Origin: Budorcas taxicolor | Taxonomy: Eukaryota; Chordata; Mammalia; Artiodactyla; Bovidae | Assembly (NCBI RefSeq): GCF_023091745.1 | Contig: NC_068933.1 | Span: forward strand, 23,626,001-23,690,000 | Reading direction: 5' to 3' | DNA: 64,000 nucleotides | In this document: positions 46,357 to 59,236 of the stretch, piece by piece | Layout: every line of letters begins with the position of its first letter | Position numbering within the stretch: the stretch's first letter is position 1 | Position numbers and translations under genes: made by a program | The notes under the pieces: generated by a model | Databases searched by the model: none | What the model was told of the DNA's origin: nothing | Seen by the model: only the letters and a program-made list of their open reading frames with translations

Positions 46357-47911
46357 ATGGGAGGATCCTCCTTTAAGCCAGAAGAAACAGCCCTGGAATG
46401 TATCCTTAAGGACTGGATGTTTTACAAACAGATCAGGTGAACAGTGAAACCAAATTCTACTGTAACACTACCTGGCCTTTATATAAGTTACAGGGATGGA
46501 GAAAAATGGCCTGAAAATGAGTCTCTAAATACAATACCATCTTGCAATTGGATCTTTACTGTCACAAGATTGGAATGTTCAAGGTTCTCTATCAAAGCCC
46601 TGCTCTACCCGGCTCCTGTAATCAAAAGCCTCAGAATCAGAAAGCATTCCTAACATTTTAGATGATCTCCTTTTAACTTCCCCAATTTTATGGGTGAAAC
46701 TAAGCTCTCCTCTGCTTCCCCAAAGCCGAATTTCCTAGATCACTCTGGCCAATCCTAAACTCACCTCCCTATGTCCCAAACACCCTTCATCATCCATGAA
46801 TGGAGACTAGTGCCCCCAGGGTATCTCACAGTGGAACTTCCTATCACCCAGGATCAGAGAAATATGCCCTCCCTTAGGGAGTGACAAATGGAGAAGACAC
46901 AGTCAGAGTACACGCGCCCTTCTCTTTAACTGCCCAGTGCAAAAACAGACTGGGACAGTTTATTGAAGGCACTAGTAAGTTTGTTTCTGGGTTCCAGGCC
47001 CTAACTCTGGCCTTTGATTTAGCTTGGCAGGATGTCCAAATAGTCTTATTTATAATGCTTGCTCTGGCCCTGAGGAAATACAGAGAATTTGGGCAGTAGC
47101 CCAGGGGAACATTGACCAGCTTGACCAACCCGAACATTCTGTTTATGGGTGGAGACGCAGTTTGAAGTCAGGAGCCCCGTTGGTATTACAAGTCCGAAAG
47201 GGTACAGAAGCCATGAAACACGTGATCCACTGTGTATTAGAAGGGATGAGAATCAAAAAGCCAGTTAACTATGAAAGGGCTAAAGGAGTGACTCAAGAAG
47301 AAAAAGAAAACACAGCCCTCTTTTGGGGATGTCTTGTGGACGCTTATAGAAGATTTACTAACACTGAACCCTCCTCTCCCAAGGGTCAGTCCCTGCTGGG
47401 CCAACATTTGATCAGCCAGTTTGCCCCTGATATGAGTTGGAAACTCCAAAAGTTACAATCAGGCCCACAAACCCCAGTGATCCAACTCTTAGAGGTGGCC
47501 TTTTGGGTATTTAATATTTGAGCTCAAGCTGAGGAGGAAGAGAGAATCTGAGAACAGGCAGGCCAGGGCTCAAGCTAAACTGATAGGCCTAGCTGTCAGC
47601 CATGCCTTGCAACCTCAGGACAAGCTAAGGGGGCCAAAAAAGTTTAACCACTTGCCTAGAGGTAAAACCAGCAAGGGGGAATGCTTCAAATGTAAGTCAA
47701 CCAGCCACTGGGCCCAAAAGTGCACAAAGAACACACGTGTCCATGCCCAGTCTGCAAACAAACAGGTCACGGGTGGTGGGACTGTCCCCAGTTCTAAAGG
47801 AGAAGAACTGCCCCCAAGATGGCTATGCTGGATGACTAAGGAGGCCCAGGGATTCTGGCAGCTCGCTCTCATGAAGTGTCTAACTCCATCAAAGAGCCTG
47901 TGTGGTCCTTG
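46357..47911 (+). pseudogene. ERV copy C gag remnant, best-preserved copy
   Basis: ATG at 46357 followed by Gly-Gly. Matrix (46357-46860) is frame-broken. Capsid is best kept: a 72-codon frame at 46881-47099 is followed by a 165-codon frame at 47024-47521 that includes the major homology region (about 47293-47395, with the F-x-x-x-L and Y-R-x-F-T pattern) and the capsid C-terminus. The frame 47607-47912 carries a single zinc knuckle, C-x2-C-x4-H-x4-C, at about 47682-47730. One CCHC knuckle and this MHR type agree with a gammaretrovirus-like class I Gag. No SINE interrupts it, unlike A, B and D. Stops and a frameshift remain. Confidence 0.82.
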
Positions 47912-48776
47912 ATGTGACAGGTAAGAAAATCATTTTTTTAATTGATAAAGGGGCCACTAAATCTGTCCCGATCTCTCACACTGGGCCTGTGTTTCCAGCA
48001 AAAGCTGTACTGTGACTGGTGTCGACAGAAAGCCTCACATTGGATTCTTCACTGGGCTTCTCACTTGCCAGTCTGAACAGTGTTTGAGCTCATGTGGCTG
48101 TTATTGTCCCTAGCTGTCGCCCATCACTGGGTAGAGACCTCCTGGGCTCCCTCAGGGCCATATTAGTTAGGAGGTCCCGGGTAGCCCATTTTTTTGACTA
48201 TAAGACAAATCAGCTGGAAGACCAAGGGCCTGTTCCCAGCCATAATCTCCATGCAGTAAACCCTGCAGCTTGGGACAATGGAACCCCTGGGAAGACTATA
48301 AATGCCCAACATGCAAAAATTAGCCTTAAGCCAGAAGTCACCCACCCTAACAAGAGACAGTACCCCATAAAGTTGGAAGCAAAAACAGGTTTGCAACCCC
48401 TCATAGATAAATTCTTAAAACATGGCCTCTTAGTGCCCTGTCAGTCTCCTGGAATACCGCTGTTCTCCCAGTTGCTGAGCCAAATGAGGAATATTAAATT
48501 GTACATGACCTTAGAGCAGTGAATAATGCTGTGGTCTCTACACATTCCCCTTGTGGCCATTCTTATAATACTGGATGGGAGATGCTAAATGGTTTACTGT
48601 GTTCGACCTCAAGGGTGCCTTCTTTTCTATCTCAGTATCTGTTTGCTTTTGAATGGACTAAGCCCCACTTGAGCCAAATGCAATAATACACCTGGACAGA
48701 ATTGCCTCAGGGATTTCAGGACAGCCCACACTTGTTCGCCCAGGCCCAAGGAAAGGAACTAAGAGAAATACATCTA

Positions 48777-49250
<474 letters not shown>

Positions 49251-49295
49251 GAAGGCACTATTCTACAGTATGGAGAGGACATATTAGTACGTATC

Positions 49296-49527
49296 CTACA
49301 ATGGAGGGGGCTTCCCTAGTGGCTCAGAGGTTAAAGCGTCTGCCTGCAATGCGGGAGACCTGGGTTCAATCCCTGGGTTGGGAAGATCCCCTGGAGAAGG
49401 AAATGGCAACCCACTCTGGTATTCTTGCCTGGAGAATCCCATGGATGGAGGAGCCTGATGGGCTACAGTCCATGGGGTCACAAAGAGTTGGACACGACTG
49501 AGTGACTTCACTTCACTACAATGGAGG
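49296..49527 (+). mobile_element. Bov-tA SINE with perfect target duplication
   Basis: Full element at 49308-49515. Target duplication ctacaatggagg at 49296-49307 and 49516-49527. Confidence 0.94.
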
Positions 49528-49708
49528 TCTCAGATCAAAACACCATTTAAGTCCTTAATTTTCATGGGGCCCAGGGTTATATGATCTCCCAGAAAACAGC
49601 ACAGGTATCAGAGAAACAGGGTCAATATCTGAGATATAATTCCTGAGAGTATACACAAATCACTAAATAAAAAACATGCTTTATTAAGTTAAAGCACCTC
49701 AAAGACAA

Positions 49709-49736
49709 AACAACAACAACAACAACAACAACAAAA
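49709..49736. repeat. (CAA)n microsatellite
   Basis: About nine caa units within copy C pol. At the homologous point of A, B and D there are only one or two units next to the Bov-tA SINE. Confidence 0.85.
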
Positions 49737-50192
49737 ACCCTTTGTATTTTCTTAGGCATGAGAGGATTTTGCAGAATTTGGATTCCACTGTTCTGAATAA
49801 TGTTTAAGCCTCTATCTGAAGCCACCAAAAGCCCAGGTATAAAACCAGTACTTTGGACTGGAGAATAAGAAAAGTCTAATATAATAATATCCACCAAGCC
49901 CTCCCCAGAGTTTCTACTCTGGGTGACTCCAATTAAAAAAAAAAAAAATTACCTTCTATGTAACTGAAAAACAGGAGATAGCTCTCAGGGTTCCTATTCA
50001 AAAGCTAGAAGAAGTTCCTCAGCCTATTAGCTATTTTTCCAAACAACTAGATTCCCAGGCCTGACTGCCTCCAGGCAGTAGCTGCTACCACTTCCTTAGG
50101 AAAAGCTGCTAACAAGCTTACCTTTGAACAGCCACTGATATCCACACCCCTCATTAAATACAAGGATTCTGGGGATTAAAGGAGGCTACCAT

Positions 50193-50677
50193 GGGCTAGT
50201 CAAGGTCTGTTTAGTTGAGGCTATGGATTTTCCAGTAGTCATGTATGGATATGAGAGTTGGACTATAAAAAAAGCTGAGCGCCAAAGAATTGATGCTTTT
50301 GAACTGTGGTGTTGGACGAGACTCTTGAGAGTCCCTTGGACAGCAAGGAGATCCAACCAGTCCATCCTAAAGGAAATCAGTCCTGAATGATCATTGGAAG
50401 GACTGATGTTGAAGCTGAAACTCCAATACTTTGGCCACCTGATGCAAAGAGCTGACTCATTTGAAAAGACCCTGATGCTGGGAAAGATTGAAGGTGAGAA
50501 GAGAAGAGGATGACAGAGGATGAGATGGTTGGATGGCATCACCGACTCAATGGACATGAGTCTGAGTAAACTCTGGGAGTTGGTGATGGACAGGGAGGCC
50601 TGGTGTGCTACAGTCCATGGGGGTCACAAAGAGTTGGACACAACTGAGTGACTGAACTGAACTGAACCTTGGGCTAA
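50193..50677 (+). mobile_element. BovB LINE 3' fragment in copy C pol
   Basis: BovB tail from the RT C-terminal region to its end, flanked by similar 'gggctagt' and 'gggctaat' octamers. Confidence 0.88.
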
Positions 50678-51672
50678 TTGAAGCCTGTCTTCCTAAGAAC
50701 CAGGCTTTACTCCTCAATTCCTGAGAGCTCATCCTCCAAACTTGCCACATCCTCATCCCACCTACACTTATGCCTGACCAGAGCCCAGAGCCAACATTCC
50801 TGCCTCAGATCCCTTGACCAGGTGTATGCCTGTAGGTCTCATCTAACAGATCAAGTAACAGAAAACACTGAGGAGGAGTGGTGAATGGTTTACTGACAGC
50901 AGTAGCTTTATGAAGGACAGAGTCAGAAGGGCAGGGGATGCTATCGTGAGCGTTCATAGCGTCAGAGAAGCAAAATTTTGCCCACTCTACATTTCAGCCT
51001 AGAAGAATGAACTGAGCTCTACCTTGATCCTTGACCCTAGAGGAAGGAAAAATTATAAATACATACACAGACCAAAGTATGTCTTCCTTAATGTTACATC
51101 CCCATGCAGCTATGCAGCCTTGATGGCCATAACAGAACTGGCATTGATCCCATCTCTTGCCCCTTCTAACCTTATAACCAGACGCTCAGCTTCCAAAGAG
51201 ACCTGTGCACAGGACCAAGGGGAAACTAAGGAGACCAGTGGCTGGTAATGTGTCGATCAGAAGTTGCTCATACCTCTTTCTCCCAATGGAATATTATGAA
51301 AGTGCTACATGATTCTCTCCATCTGGGGACAGATGCAATGTCTACAATTGTTTCCTGATTTTTTTTTTTTTTTTACAAGGAAAGGGATCCCAGATACAAC
51401 CAGAAGTGTTATTGAGCCTGCATGTTCTGCACCATCCACAATCCAGGAGACAACATCAAGCCTCCCCATCCTGTGAACCCAGTCCAGCAACAGGGGACTT
51501 AGCCAGGAGAGCAGTAGCAAATGGATTTCGTTCACATACCCTCTTTCTAGGGCTTCAATACTTACTAGTCTTTACCGACCACTTTCGCTGGATGAGTAGA
51601 GGCCTCCCCACTAGGACAGAGAAGGCAGCTAAAGTGGCTAAAGTACTTTTAATAGAAATTATTCCTATGTTC

Positions 51673-51995
51673 ACAAGGAGATCGAACCAGTCAGTCCTAA
51701 AGGAAATCAACCCTGGAATATTCATTGGAAGGGGTGATGGTGAAGCTGAAGTTCCAATACTTTGGCCACCTGATTGGAAGAGCTGACTCATTGGAAAAGA
51801 CCCTGATGCTGGGAAAGATTGAAGGCAAGAGGAGAAGGGGATGACAGAGGATGAGATGGTTGGATGGCATCACTGTCTTAATGGACATGAGTTTGAGCAA
51901 GCTCCAGGAGTTGGTGATGGACAGGGAAACCTGGCGTGCTGCAGTCCATGGGGTTGCAAAGAGTCTGACATGATTTACCAGCTAAACAACAACAA
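51673..51995 (+). mobile_element. BovB LINE 3' fragment at the unit C/D junction
   Basis: Begins inside integrase of copy C ('attcctatgttc' joins 'acaaggagatcgaacc') and ends just before the 'agccttaagttacttggtg' start of block D. No spacer, CHR SINE or LTR is present between C and D. Confidence 0.9.
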
Positions 51996-52551
51996 CCAGC
52001 CTTAAGTTACTTGGTGGGATTTTAGAGAACAAAAAGATAATAAGGTTCTTGCATAGTTCCCTCCTCTGCTTTTCCTATGTAACTATTCTGCCTGGGATCT
52101 CAGAAACTACTTGATTCATCTGTAGTTCCCCAGACTAAGTTGGGAAAAAAGAGCCATTTTAAATTTGAGGAAAACTATGTTTATAAAAAATCAACTTATA
52201 AATGAGCTGCATTTAATTGGCTTAAAGGAAAATAAGCACTTGTATACATTCTCAAAAATATAAAAGAGGCTCACCAGGATACATTTCAGGTTCACGTGAC
52301 CTGGGAAATATTCAATATTTAATTAATATCTGGTATTAGAGCTAGCTTAAGCTTTTGGGTTTAATTAATACACATCTAACTTTAGAGTGATCAACTTTAA
52401 GTATTATACTTTTATTTTACCTAGGGTTAGTGACAGTCAGTAAGTGCATATTGTTTCTGTTATGAAATTTGTCAACAGGAAAAATAAGCCCATATGATTA
52501 ACTTTTTAAGTATATATATAATTGGGATAAGAACACTTTAGTGAACTCTGT

Positions 52552-52770
52552 AGCAATAATTGGGCTTTCCTGTGGCTCAGTGGTAAGGAATCTGCCTGCA
52601 ATGCAGGAGATCTGAGTTTGTAAGATCCCCTGGAGGAGGGCATGGCAACCCACTGCAGTATTCTTGCCTGGAGAATCCCATGGACAGAGGAGCTTGGCGG
52701 GCTACAGTCCATGGGGTCACAAAGAGTTGGACATGACTGAAGTGACTTAGCAGCAGCAGCCTGGCAATAA
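52552..52770 (+). mobile_element. Bov-tA SINE in leader D
   Basis: Target duplication gcaataatt at 52552-52560 and 52762-52770. Internal head lacks part of the tRNA region. Confidence 0.9.
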
Positions 52771-52787
52771 TTATCTAAAACACTCTC

Positions 52788-53123
52788 TCACAGCAAAAGA
52801 GACACAGATGTATAGAACAGTCTTTTGGACTCTGTGGGAGAGGGCGAGGGTGGGATGATTTGGGAGAATGGCATTGAAACATGTATATTATCATATGTGA
52901 AATGAATCACCAGTCCAGGTTTGATGCATGATACAGGGTGCTCGGGGCTGGTGCACTGGGATGACCCAGAGGGATGGGATGGGGAGGGAAGAGGGAGGGG
53001 GGTTCAGGATGGGAAACACATGTACACCCGTGGTGGATTCATGTCAATGTATGGCAAAACCACTACAATATTGTAAAATAATTAGCCTCCAATTAAAATA
53101 AATAAATTTATATTAAAAAAAAA
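52788..53123 (+). mobile_element. Bovine-type L1 3' end, 5' truncated
   Basis: Contains the characteristic 3' UTR of young ruminant L1: 'cagggtgctcggggctggtg', 'actgggatgacccagaggg' and a G-rich run (52979-53010), then 'gcctccaattaaaataaata' and a poly(A) tail. Little diverged, therefore recent. The homologous position in block E (63805-63830) is an empty site. Confidence 0.93.
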
Positions 53124-53767
53124 CTCGAATTTTGGTAAATTAAAACTAAATTAAGCTAAATGATACAAATTCATTGAACATCCAGGCCATTTCAAATAAA
53201 ACAAAATATTGGGAATACTAATAGCTAAACAGGTCCAAATTTACTGACTTTTGTTTTCTTGTGAGAGGAAAACTATAGATGTTTTGTGCCACCTTGAGAT
53301 ATTCTTTACCAATCTATGAAATGCTAATGTAGAAAACAGTTCATGGTGGCTTAAGGAAAGTAGGATGTGTGTTTCCAGAAAAGAAGGTATGAGGAATGGA
53401 AATGTATTTTGTTGAAAGGGAAAAGGGTGATTTTGTCCTGGAACTGACTTTGTGACTGGGGAAAGAACAGGGGCAAACTATGGTTACAAAAAGTAGCAGA
53501 AGGTTTGTGAAGGAGGAACACTGAGGAAAGAATTTTATATGTGATAAACATATTTTATTAAGAGAAGGTTGATACGAGACTGGATTTGGTTTCTCTCTCA
53601 CAAGGGAACAAAGTTTTCCTAGAATACGCCTTTTGATATCAGATCATATGAGTTCCTATGCCCTTAAATGATCTGTATTTACATTTGAAAATTTTTTCAC
53701 CTTAGCTCAACAAGTAATTGTTTCACCCTATGATTCTATCTGACTGGGTGTTTTAAAACATTTTGAG

Positions 53768-54085
53768 GGGCTTCCCTGGTGGGTCAGTGGTAAAGAATCT
53801 GCCTGCAGTGCAGGGGACACTGGTTTGATCCCTGTTCTGGGAGGATCCCACATGCCATGGGGCAACCAAGCCCCTGTGCCACAGCTATTGAGCCAGTGCC
53901 CTAGAGCCTGGGAGTCCAAACTACTGAGCCCACACTCCCAAGAGCCCAGGCCTGCAGAAGAGAAGCCACCACCACGAGAAGCCTTGGCACCGAAACTGCA
54001 GAGTAGCCGCCGCTCACCACAAGTAGAGAAAGCCCGCACAGCAACAAAGATCCAGCACGGCCAAAAGTAAAATGAAGTTGCTAAA
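53768..54085 (+). mobile_element. CHR SINE in leader D, shared with copy B
   Basis: Same insertion point as 26564. Ends in a T-run (54088-54102) after an A-rich stretch. Confidence 0.88.
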
Positions 54086-54945
54086 TTTTTTTTTTTTTTT
54101 TGCAATTTTTGACAGCCTCCCCAAATATAAAATTCTAGCCAAACTTCTTCTAACTTTAAGCCTCTTTGGAGTACTTCAAAGAGCCCCCTGTAGAACCCCA
54201 AAGAAAGATCCTAGACTAATTGAGTTCAGTTGGTATGTTAAATTACATGGGAAACACTGTCCAAACTTGCTGTTGCCTGTATCAGATAAAATCATCAGGC
54301 TCTCCTTGATTTTATCGTAGCTGCCCAGGAGATAGGGGAAAGGGTTTGGCTTCTTCTAATGTCTAGTCTCACCTTACATTATGTTCAAAACAATCCCATG
54401 AGGATACTCCCACCTCTAGGCCCTCATTTTCTGACCCCCATGGCATTTCCCACTGCACCCAACTTCAGTTTCCCACCAGAGAAGCCCTTCAATTCCCTCA
54501 AGAGTTCCTTTCTGCATCTCTAGGATATCCTTCACTCCTCCATTTGGCAGTCCCTACACAGTTACAATTGCCTACTGGGCTGCCCACTTCCAAGCAGGCC
54601 ACATCCTAGGTTTTATAGATGCTCGATATAACAGAATACACCCCAACCCAGGGAAAATGGTTATAGATGAACTTAATAGACAACAGATCCCCCTCAAGGA
54701 CAGTCCTGGCAAACAGTGGCACTGGTTCAAATGTCCCCTATTGGGGACCCCTCATGAGAGGGACTGGGTGGACCAGAGATGTCTGGTTAGGAATCCATGG
54801 GAGAGTAGAGGATGCTCAAAATCCTCTTAGGTAAGAAGGGAATTAAGAAGACACTGCACCTCCCTCTGATAAAAACCTCCGTGTAAATGTCTCCAGGACT
54901 CTGGACTTCATTTCTAGGAGAGCTCTTGGCTGAAGTTTACTCAAC

Positions 54946-56489
54946 ATGAGAGGATCTTCTTCTAAGTCATAAGAAACACCTCTGGAATGTATCCTTAGTA
55001 GCAGTGTAGTGTTAGAGGCTCAGTCGTGTCTGACTTTTTGTCACCCCAAGGACTATAGCCCCACAATCTCCTCTGTTTATGAAATTCTCCAGGCAAGCAT
55101 ACTGAAGTGGGTAGCTATTCCCTTCTCCATAGATCTTCCTGACCCAGTGATAGAATCCAGGTCTCCTGCATTGCAGGTGGATTCTTTACCATCTGAGCCA
55201 CCAAGAAGATCCCAAATTGTAAATTTTTAAAACCTGAAGGATTGAAAAGACAAAAACTTAATCTGTACTGTAACACAGCCTTGCCTTTATGTAAGTTAGG
55301 GGGATGGAGAAAAATGGCCTGAATATGGGTATCTAAATTACAATACCATCTTGCAACTGGATCTTTACTGTCACAAGATGGGAAAATAGACTGAGGCTCC
55401 CTAAATTGCAGTCTTCATGGTTCTTTATCAAAACGCTGCTTTATCTATCTGCTCTTGTAATCAAAAGCCTGGGGAATCAGAAAGCACTCCCGACATTTCA
55501 GATGAGCCCCTTTTAACCTTCCTCAATTTTCAAGGGTGAAACCCAGTCTCCCCTGCTTCCTCAGAAGATCCCTCTGATCAATCCCAGCTTCACCTCCTTA
55601 TATCCCAATATACCCTTCATCACCCCAGGAGAAAGACTAGTTAGTGCCCCCAGGGGTAACCCACAGTGGAACCTCCTATCACCCAGGATCAGAGAATGCC
55701 CTCTCTTAAAAAAGTGGCAATCAGTGAAGAGACAGTCAGAGTACCTGTGCTGTTTTCTTTAACTGATTTAGCCCAAGGCAGACGGAGACTGGGCCAATTT
55801 TCTGAAGACACTATTGACATTATTGCAGGGTTTTTGGCTTTAACTCTGGCCTTTGATTTACCTTGGAAAGATGTCCAAATAGTCCTATCTATAACACTTC
55901 CTCTGGCCCTGAGGAAAAACAGAATTTGGGTGGCAGCCCAGGGGAACAGTGACCAGCTTGCCAGGGACTGACCGGAACATTTTGTTATGTGTTGAGTTCC
56001 AGTTCTAAGTCAGGAGCCCCATTGGAATTCTAAGTCCTACGAGAGAATAGACACCATGAAACACGTGACCCACTATGTATTACAAGGGATGAGAAAATCT
56101 ATCAAAATGCCAGTTAACTATGAAAGGGTTAAAGGAGTGTCCCAAGAAGAAAAAGAAAACCCAGTCCTCTTTAAGGGATAACTTGTGGAGTCTTTGGGGA
56201 AATTTACTAACATTGGACCCCTCCAATCTGGAAGGTGAATCTCTGCCATGACAATATTTGATCAGTTAGCCTGCCCCTGATATTAGGCAGAAACTACAAA
56301 AGGTACAATTGGTAACCCAACTCCTAGAGGTGGCCTTTGGGGTAGAAAATAATCGAGATCAAGATGAAGAGGAAGAGAGAGCCCAACAAGAGAAAAGACA
56401 GGCCAGGGCTCAAGCTAAACTGATGCGGGGATTCTGGGGGCTCCCTCTGAGATGTCTGTCTCCATCGAGGAGCTCTGGGTGGTCCCTGA
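54946..56489 (+). pseudogene. ERV copy D gag remnant
   Basis: The start codon at 54946 is followed by AGA (Arg) where A, B and C have Gly, so the myristoylation residue is lost. Matrix is cut by an antisense SINE at 55012-55212, then resumes with the W/P block (about 55290-55420). Capsid is open at 55666-55971 (101 codons). The major homology region (about 56140-56220) and the acidic C-terminus (56309-56515, charged E/R-rich) are recognisable. The zinc knuckle is missing: the sequence passes almost directly from the capsid end to the protease at 56450-56510, as in copy B. Confidence 0.76.
55012..55212 (-). mobile_element. Bov-tA SINE in gag, antisense, shared with copy B
   Basis: Inserted after 'gtatccttag' as in B (27762). 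Contains no nested SINE, so it shows the state before the B-specific insertion. Confidence 0.88.
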
Positions 56490-57234
56490 CGTGGCAGGTA
56501 AGATCGACTTTTTAAATGAATACGGGTGCCACTTACTCTGTCCTGAGCTCTCACACTGGGCCTCTTTCTTCCAAAAGCTGCACAGTGACTGATGTCAATG
56601 GATAATCTCCCACCTGTTACTTCACTGGCCTCTCCCTTGACAACCTGAACAGTGTTTGATCTCACGTGTCTTTCTGGTTGTCCCCGAGTGTCCTACCCCA
56701 CTACTGGGAAGGGACCTTCTGGGCTCCCTTGGGACCATTAAACAATTAGGACAGCCGGAGCAGCCCCATATACTGACTCTGACCTACATGAGACCAGCCA
56801 GAGAGCAAGGTCCTATTCCCAGCCATATTCTACAGGGAGTGAACCTACATTTTGGGAACAAGGAGAACCCAGGAGGGCCATCAATGCCCAACCTGTAAGC
56901 ATTAGCCTGAGGCCAGAAGCCACTTATCCTAACCAGAGACAATATCCCACAAAATTTGAAGCAAAGAAGGGGTTAAAAGCCCTCAAAGATAAATTCTTAA
57001 ATCATGGCCTCTTGTTGCCCTGCCAGTTTCCAAGCAACATTCCTATTTTTCCAATTATGAAGTCTACTGGGGAATTTCAAGTGATACAAAACCTTAGAGC
57101 AGGAAATGATGCTGTGGTGCCTATTCAACCCCTTGTGGCCAATCTTTATAAGGTATCAGCCCAAATCCCTGAGGATGCTAAATGCTTTACCATGCTCAGC
57201 TATGAGGATCTCTTCTTTTGCATCCCGGTATATC

Positions 57235-57540
57235 CTTCCTCACAATATTCATTTGCCTTTAAGCTGACTAACCACCACTCAGCTTCCCTGGGGGTTCAGT
57301 GGCAAAGAGTCCGCCTGCCAATGCAGGAGCTGTGGGTACGATTCCTGGCTCGGGAAAATTCCCTGAAGAAGAAAATGGCAACCCACTCTAGTATTTGTGC
57401 CTGGGAAATCCTATGGACAGAGAGGAGCCTGATGGGCTGCAGCCTATAGGCTGTCAAGAGTTGGACACGACTTAGCAACTCAACAACATATGACTCCTCA
57501 CAATATTTGTTTGCCTTTAAGTGGACTAACTACCACTCAA
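57235..57540 (+). mobile_element. Bov-tA SINE flanked by a 46-bp direct duplication
   Basis: SINE at about 57282-57480 in RT. The RT segment 57235-57281 is repeated at 57494-57540 (both contain 'ctcacaatatt', 'tttgcctttaag' and 'accactca'), with about five differences. This is far longer than a usual target duplication. Confidence 0.85.
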
Positions 57541-57866
57541 GCCAAATGCAACAATACACCTGGACAGTGTGGCGTCAGGGTTTTCTGGTCAGCCCACACT
57601 TGTTCTCAGGCCCTAGGAAAATAACTGTGGGAGATACACCTAAAAGCACAGGCTATTCAACAAGTAGGTACATGATACATTAGTATGTACCTCACCATGG
57701 AGGTCTCAGATCAAAACACCATTAAGTCCTTAATCTTCTTGGGGCTACGGAGCCTTTCAAAGGCACAACAAATCTCAAAGCAATGAGTTAATTATTTGGT
57801 ATTTATCACAAACCCCCAAAATAGAGAGTTTTCTCCGTATAGAAAACAAACTATATTTAGGCATAA

Positions 57867-58040
57867 GCACTGCAAAGATCTACCTGCAATTCAGGAGACA
57901 CAGGTTCAATCCCTGGGTCAGGAAGATCCCTTGGAGAAGGAAATGGCAACCCACTCCAGTATTCTTGCCTGGGATATCCCATAGCCTGGTGGGCTACAGT
58001 CCGTGGGGTCGCAGAAGAGTCAGACACAGCTGAACGACTA
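57867..58040 (+). mobile_element. Bov-tA SINE in pol, shared with copies A and B
   Basis: Same site and same 5' truncation ('gcactgcaaagatctacctg') as at 20041 and 32758. Confidence 0.88.
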
Positions 58041-59236
58041 AACAACAAAGACAAACATCTCTTTACCTTTCTGGTCATGGCAGGATTTCATAGAATCTGG
58101 ATTTCAAGATTAGGGCTAATGGTTAAACCTCCATATGAAGGCTCAGACACAGAACCATTACTTTAGAATGAAGAATAAGAAAAGGCTTTTAATGGTATCA
58201 ACCAGGCCCTCACCAGAGCCCCCGCTCTCAGTCTGAAAACACCATTCATCGTGTATGTGGCTGAAAAGCAAGGCACAGCTCTGGAGAGGTTCTCATACAG
58301 AAACTGGGCAAGTTCCTCAGTCTATCGGGTATTTTTCCAAACAACTGGATTTCATGACCCAAGGTTGGCCTGGCTGCCTCCTGGCAGTAGCTGCCACTGC
58401 TTCACTAGAGGAAGAAACTAGCAAGTTTACCTTTGGACAGCCACTGGATATCCAGACTTTTCATCAAGTAGAAGAGATTCTGGGGATTAAAGGCTACCAC
58501 TAGCTAACTGAAGGTGCCTTACTAATACCAGGCTGTGCTCCTTGACTCCTAAGAGCTCACCTACAAAACCTGCCACATCCTCAACCCAGCTACGCTTATG
58601 CCTGATGAGAGCTCCAAACTAATATATTCCTGCCTCAGAACCCTTGACCAGCTTGATGCCTGTAGGTCTAATCTAACAGTTCAAGCTGCAGAAAACCCTG
58701 AGGATGAATGGTTTACTGATAGCAGTAGCTTTATGAAGCATGGAGTCAGGAGGGCAGGGGATGTTATGGTGAGTCCACATAGCGTCAAAGCAGCAAAACC
58801 TTTCCCGCCCAACATTTTGGTCCAGAAGGTTGAACTGACAGCTCTAACCTGAGCCTTAACCCTAGAGGAAGGATAAATTATACATACAGACTCAAATTAT
58901 GCCTTCCTTGCTTTACATTCTAGTGGATCTATTAGGAAAAAAGAGAACTTTTAAGTACAAGAAATACTTATATAATGTATGAGGCTGAGATTTTAGATTT
59001 CATAGAAGTAGCTCAAAACCAAAATACGTAGCAGTCATTCACTGTCACAGGCATCAAAAGGGCAGTTCTTAATTATCCCAGGAAGCAACTGGACACACTG
59101 GGAAGCAGACAGCAGCCCTGGTGCCCAGAACAGAAATGGCACTGACCCCACTCCTTGCCCCTGCTACCATTATACTCTGATACTCAACTTCCAAAGAGAC
59201 TTGGGCACGAGACCAAGGGGGAACTAAGGGTACAGA

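Larger units (their letters stand above)
51996..54945 (+). repeat. AT-rich 5' block and leader of ERV copy D
   Basis: Same order as leader B, starting at the same point after a BovB end. Interrupted by a Bov-tA (52552), an L1 3' end (52788) and a CHR SINE (53768). The final part (54270-54945) is the short pre-gag leader. Confidence 0.75.
56490..59236 (+). pseudogene. ERV copy D pol remnant
   Basis: Protease has N-T-G at 56519-56527 where D-T-G is required. RT N-terminus is open at 56656-56898 and 57012-57449 (145 codons, running into a SINE). The active site region reads V-H-D at 57668-57676 and is preceded by a TAG. RNase H is seen in the frame 58598-58852 with T-D-S-S-S-F near 58713. The integrase N-terminus is lost: sequence stops at 59236 at an inverted BovB. 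Two SINEs interrupt pol (57282 and 57867). Confidence 0.78.

Noticed and set aside
49709..49736. Short direct repeats as CRISPR-like
   Set aside because: Simple (CAA)n microsatellite; no spacers. No CRISPR array is expected or seen in this mammalian DNA.
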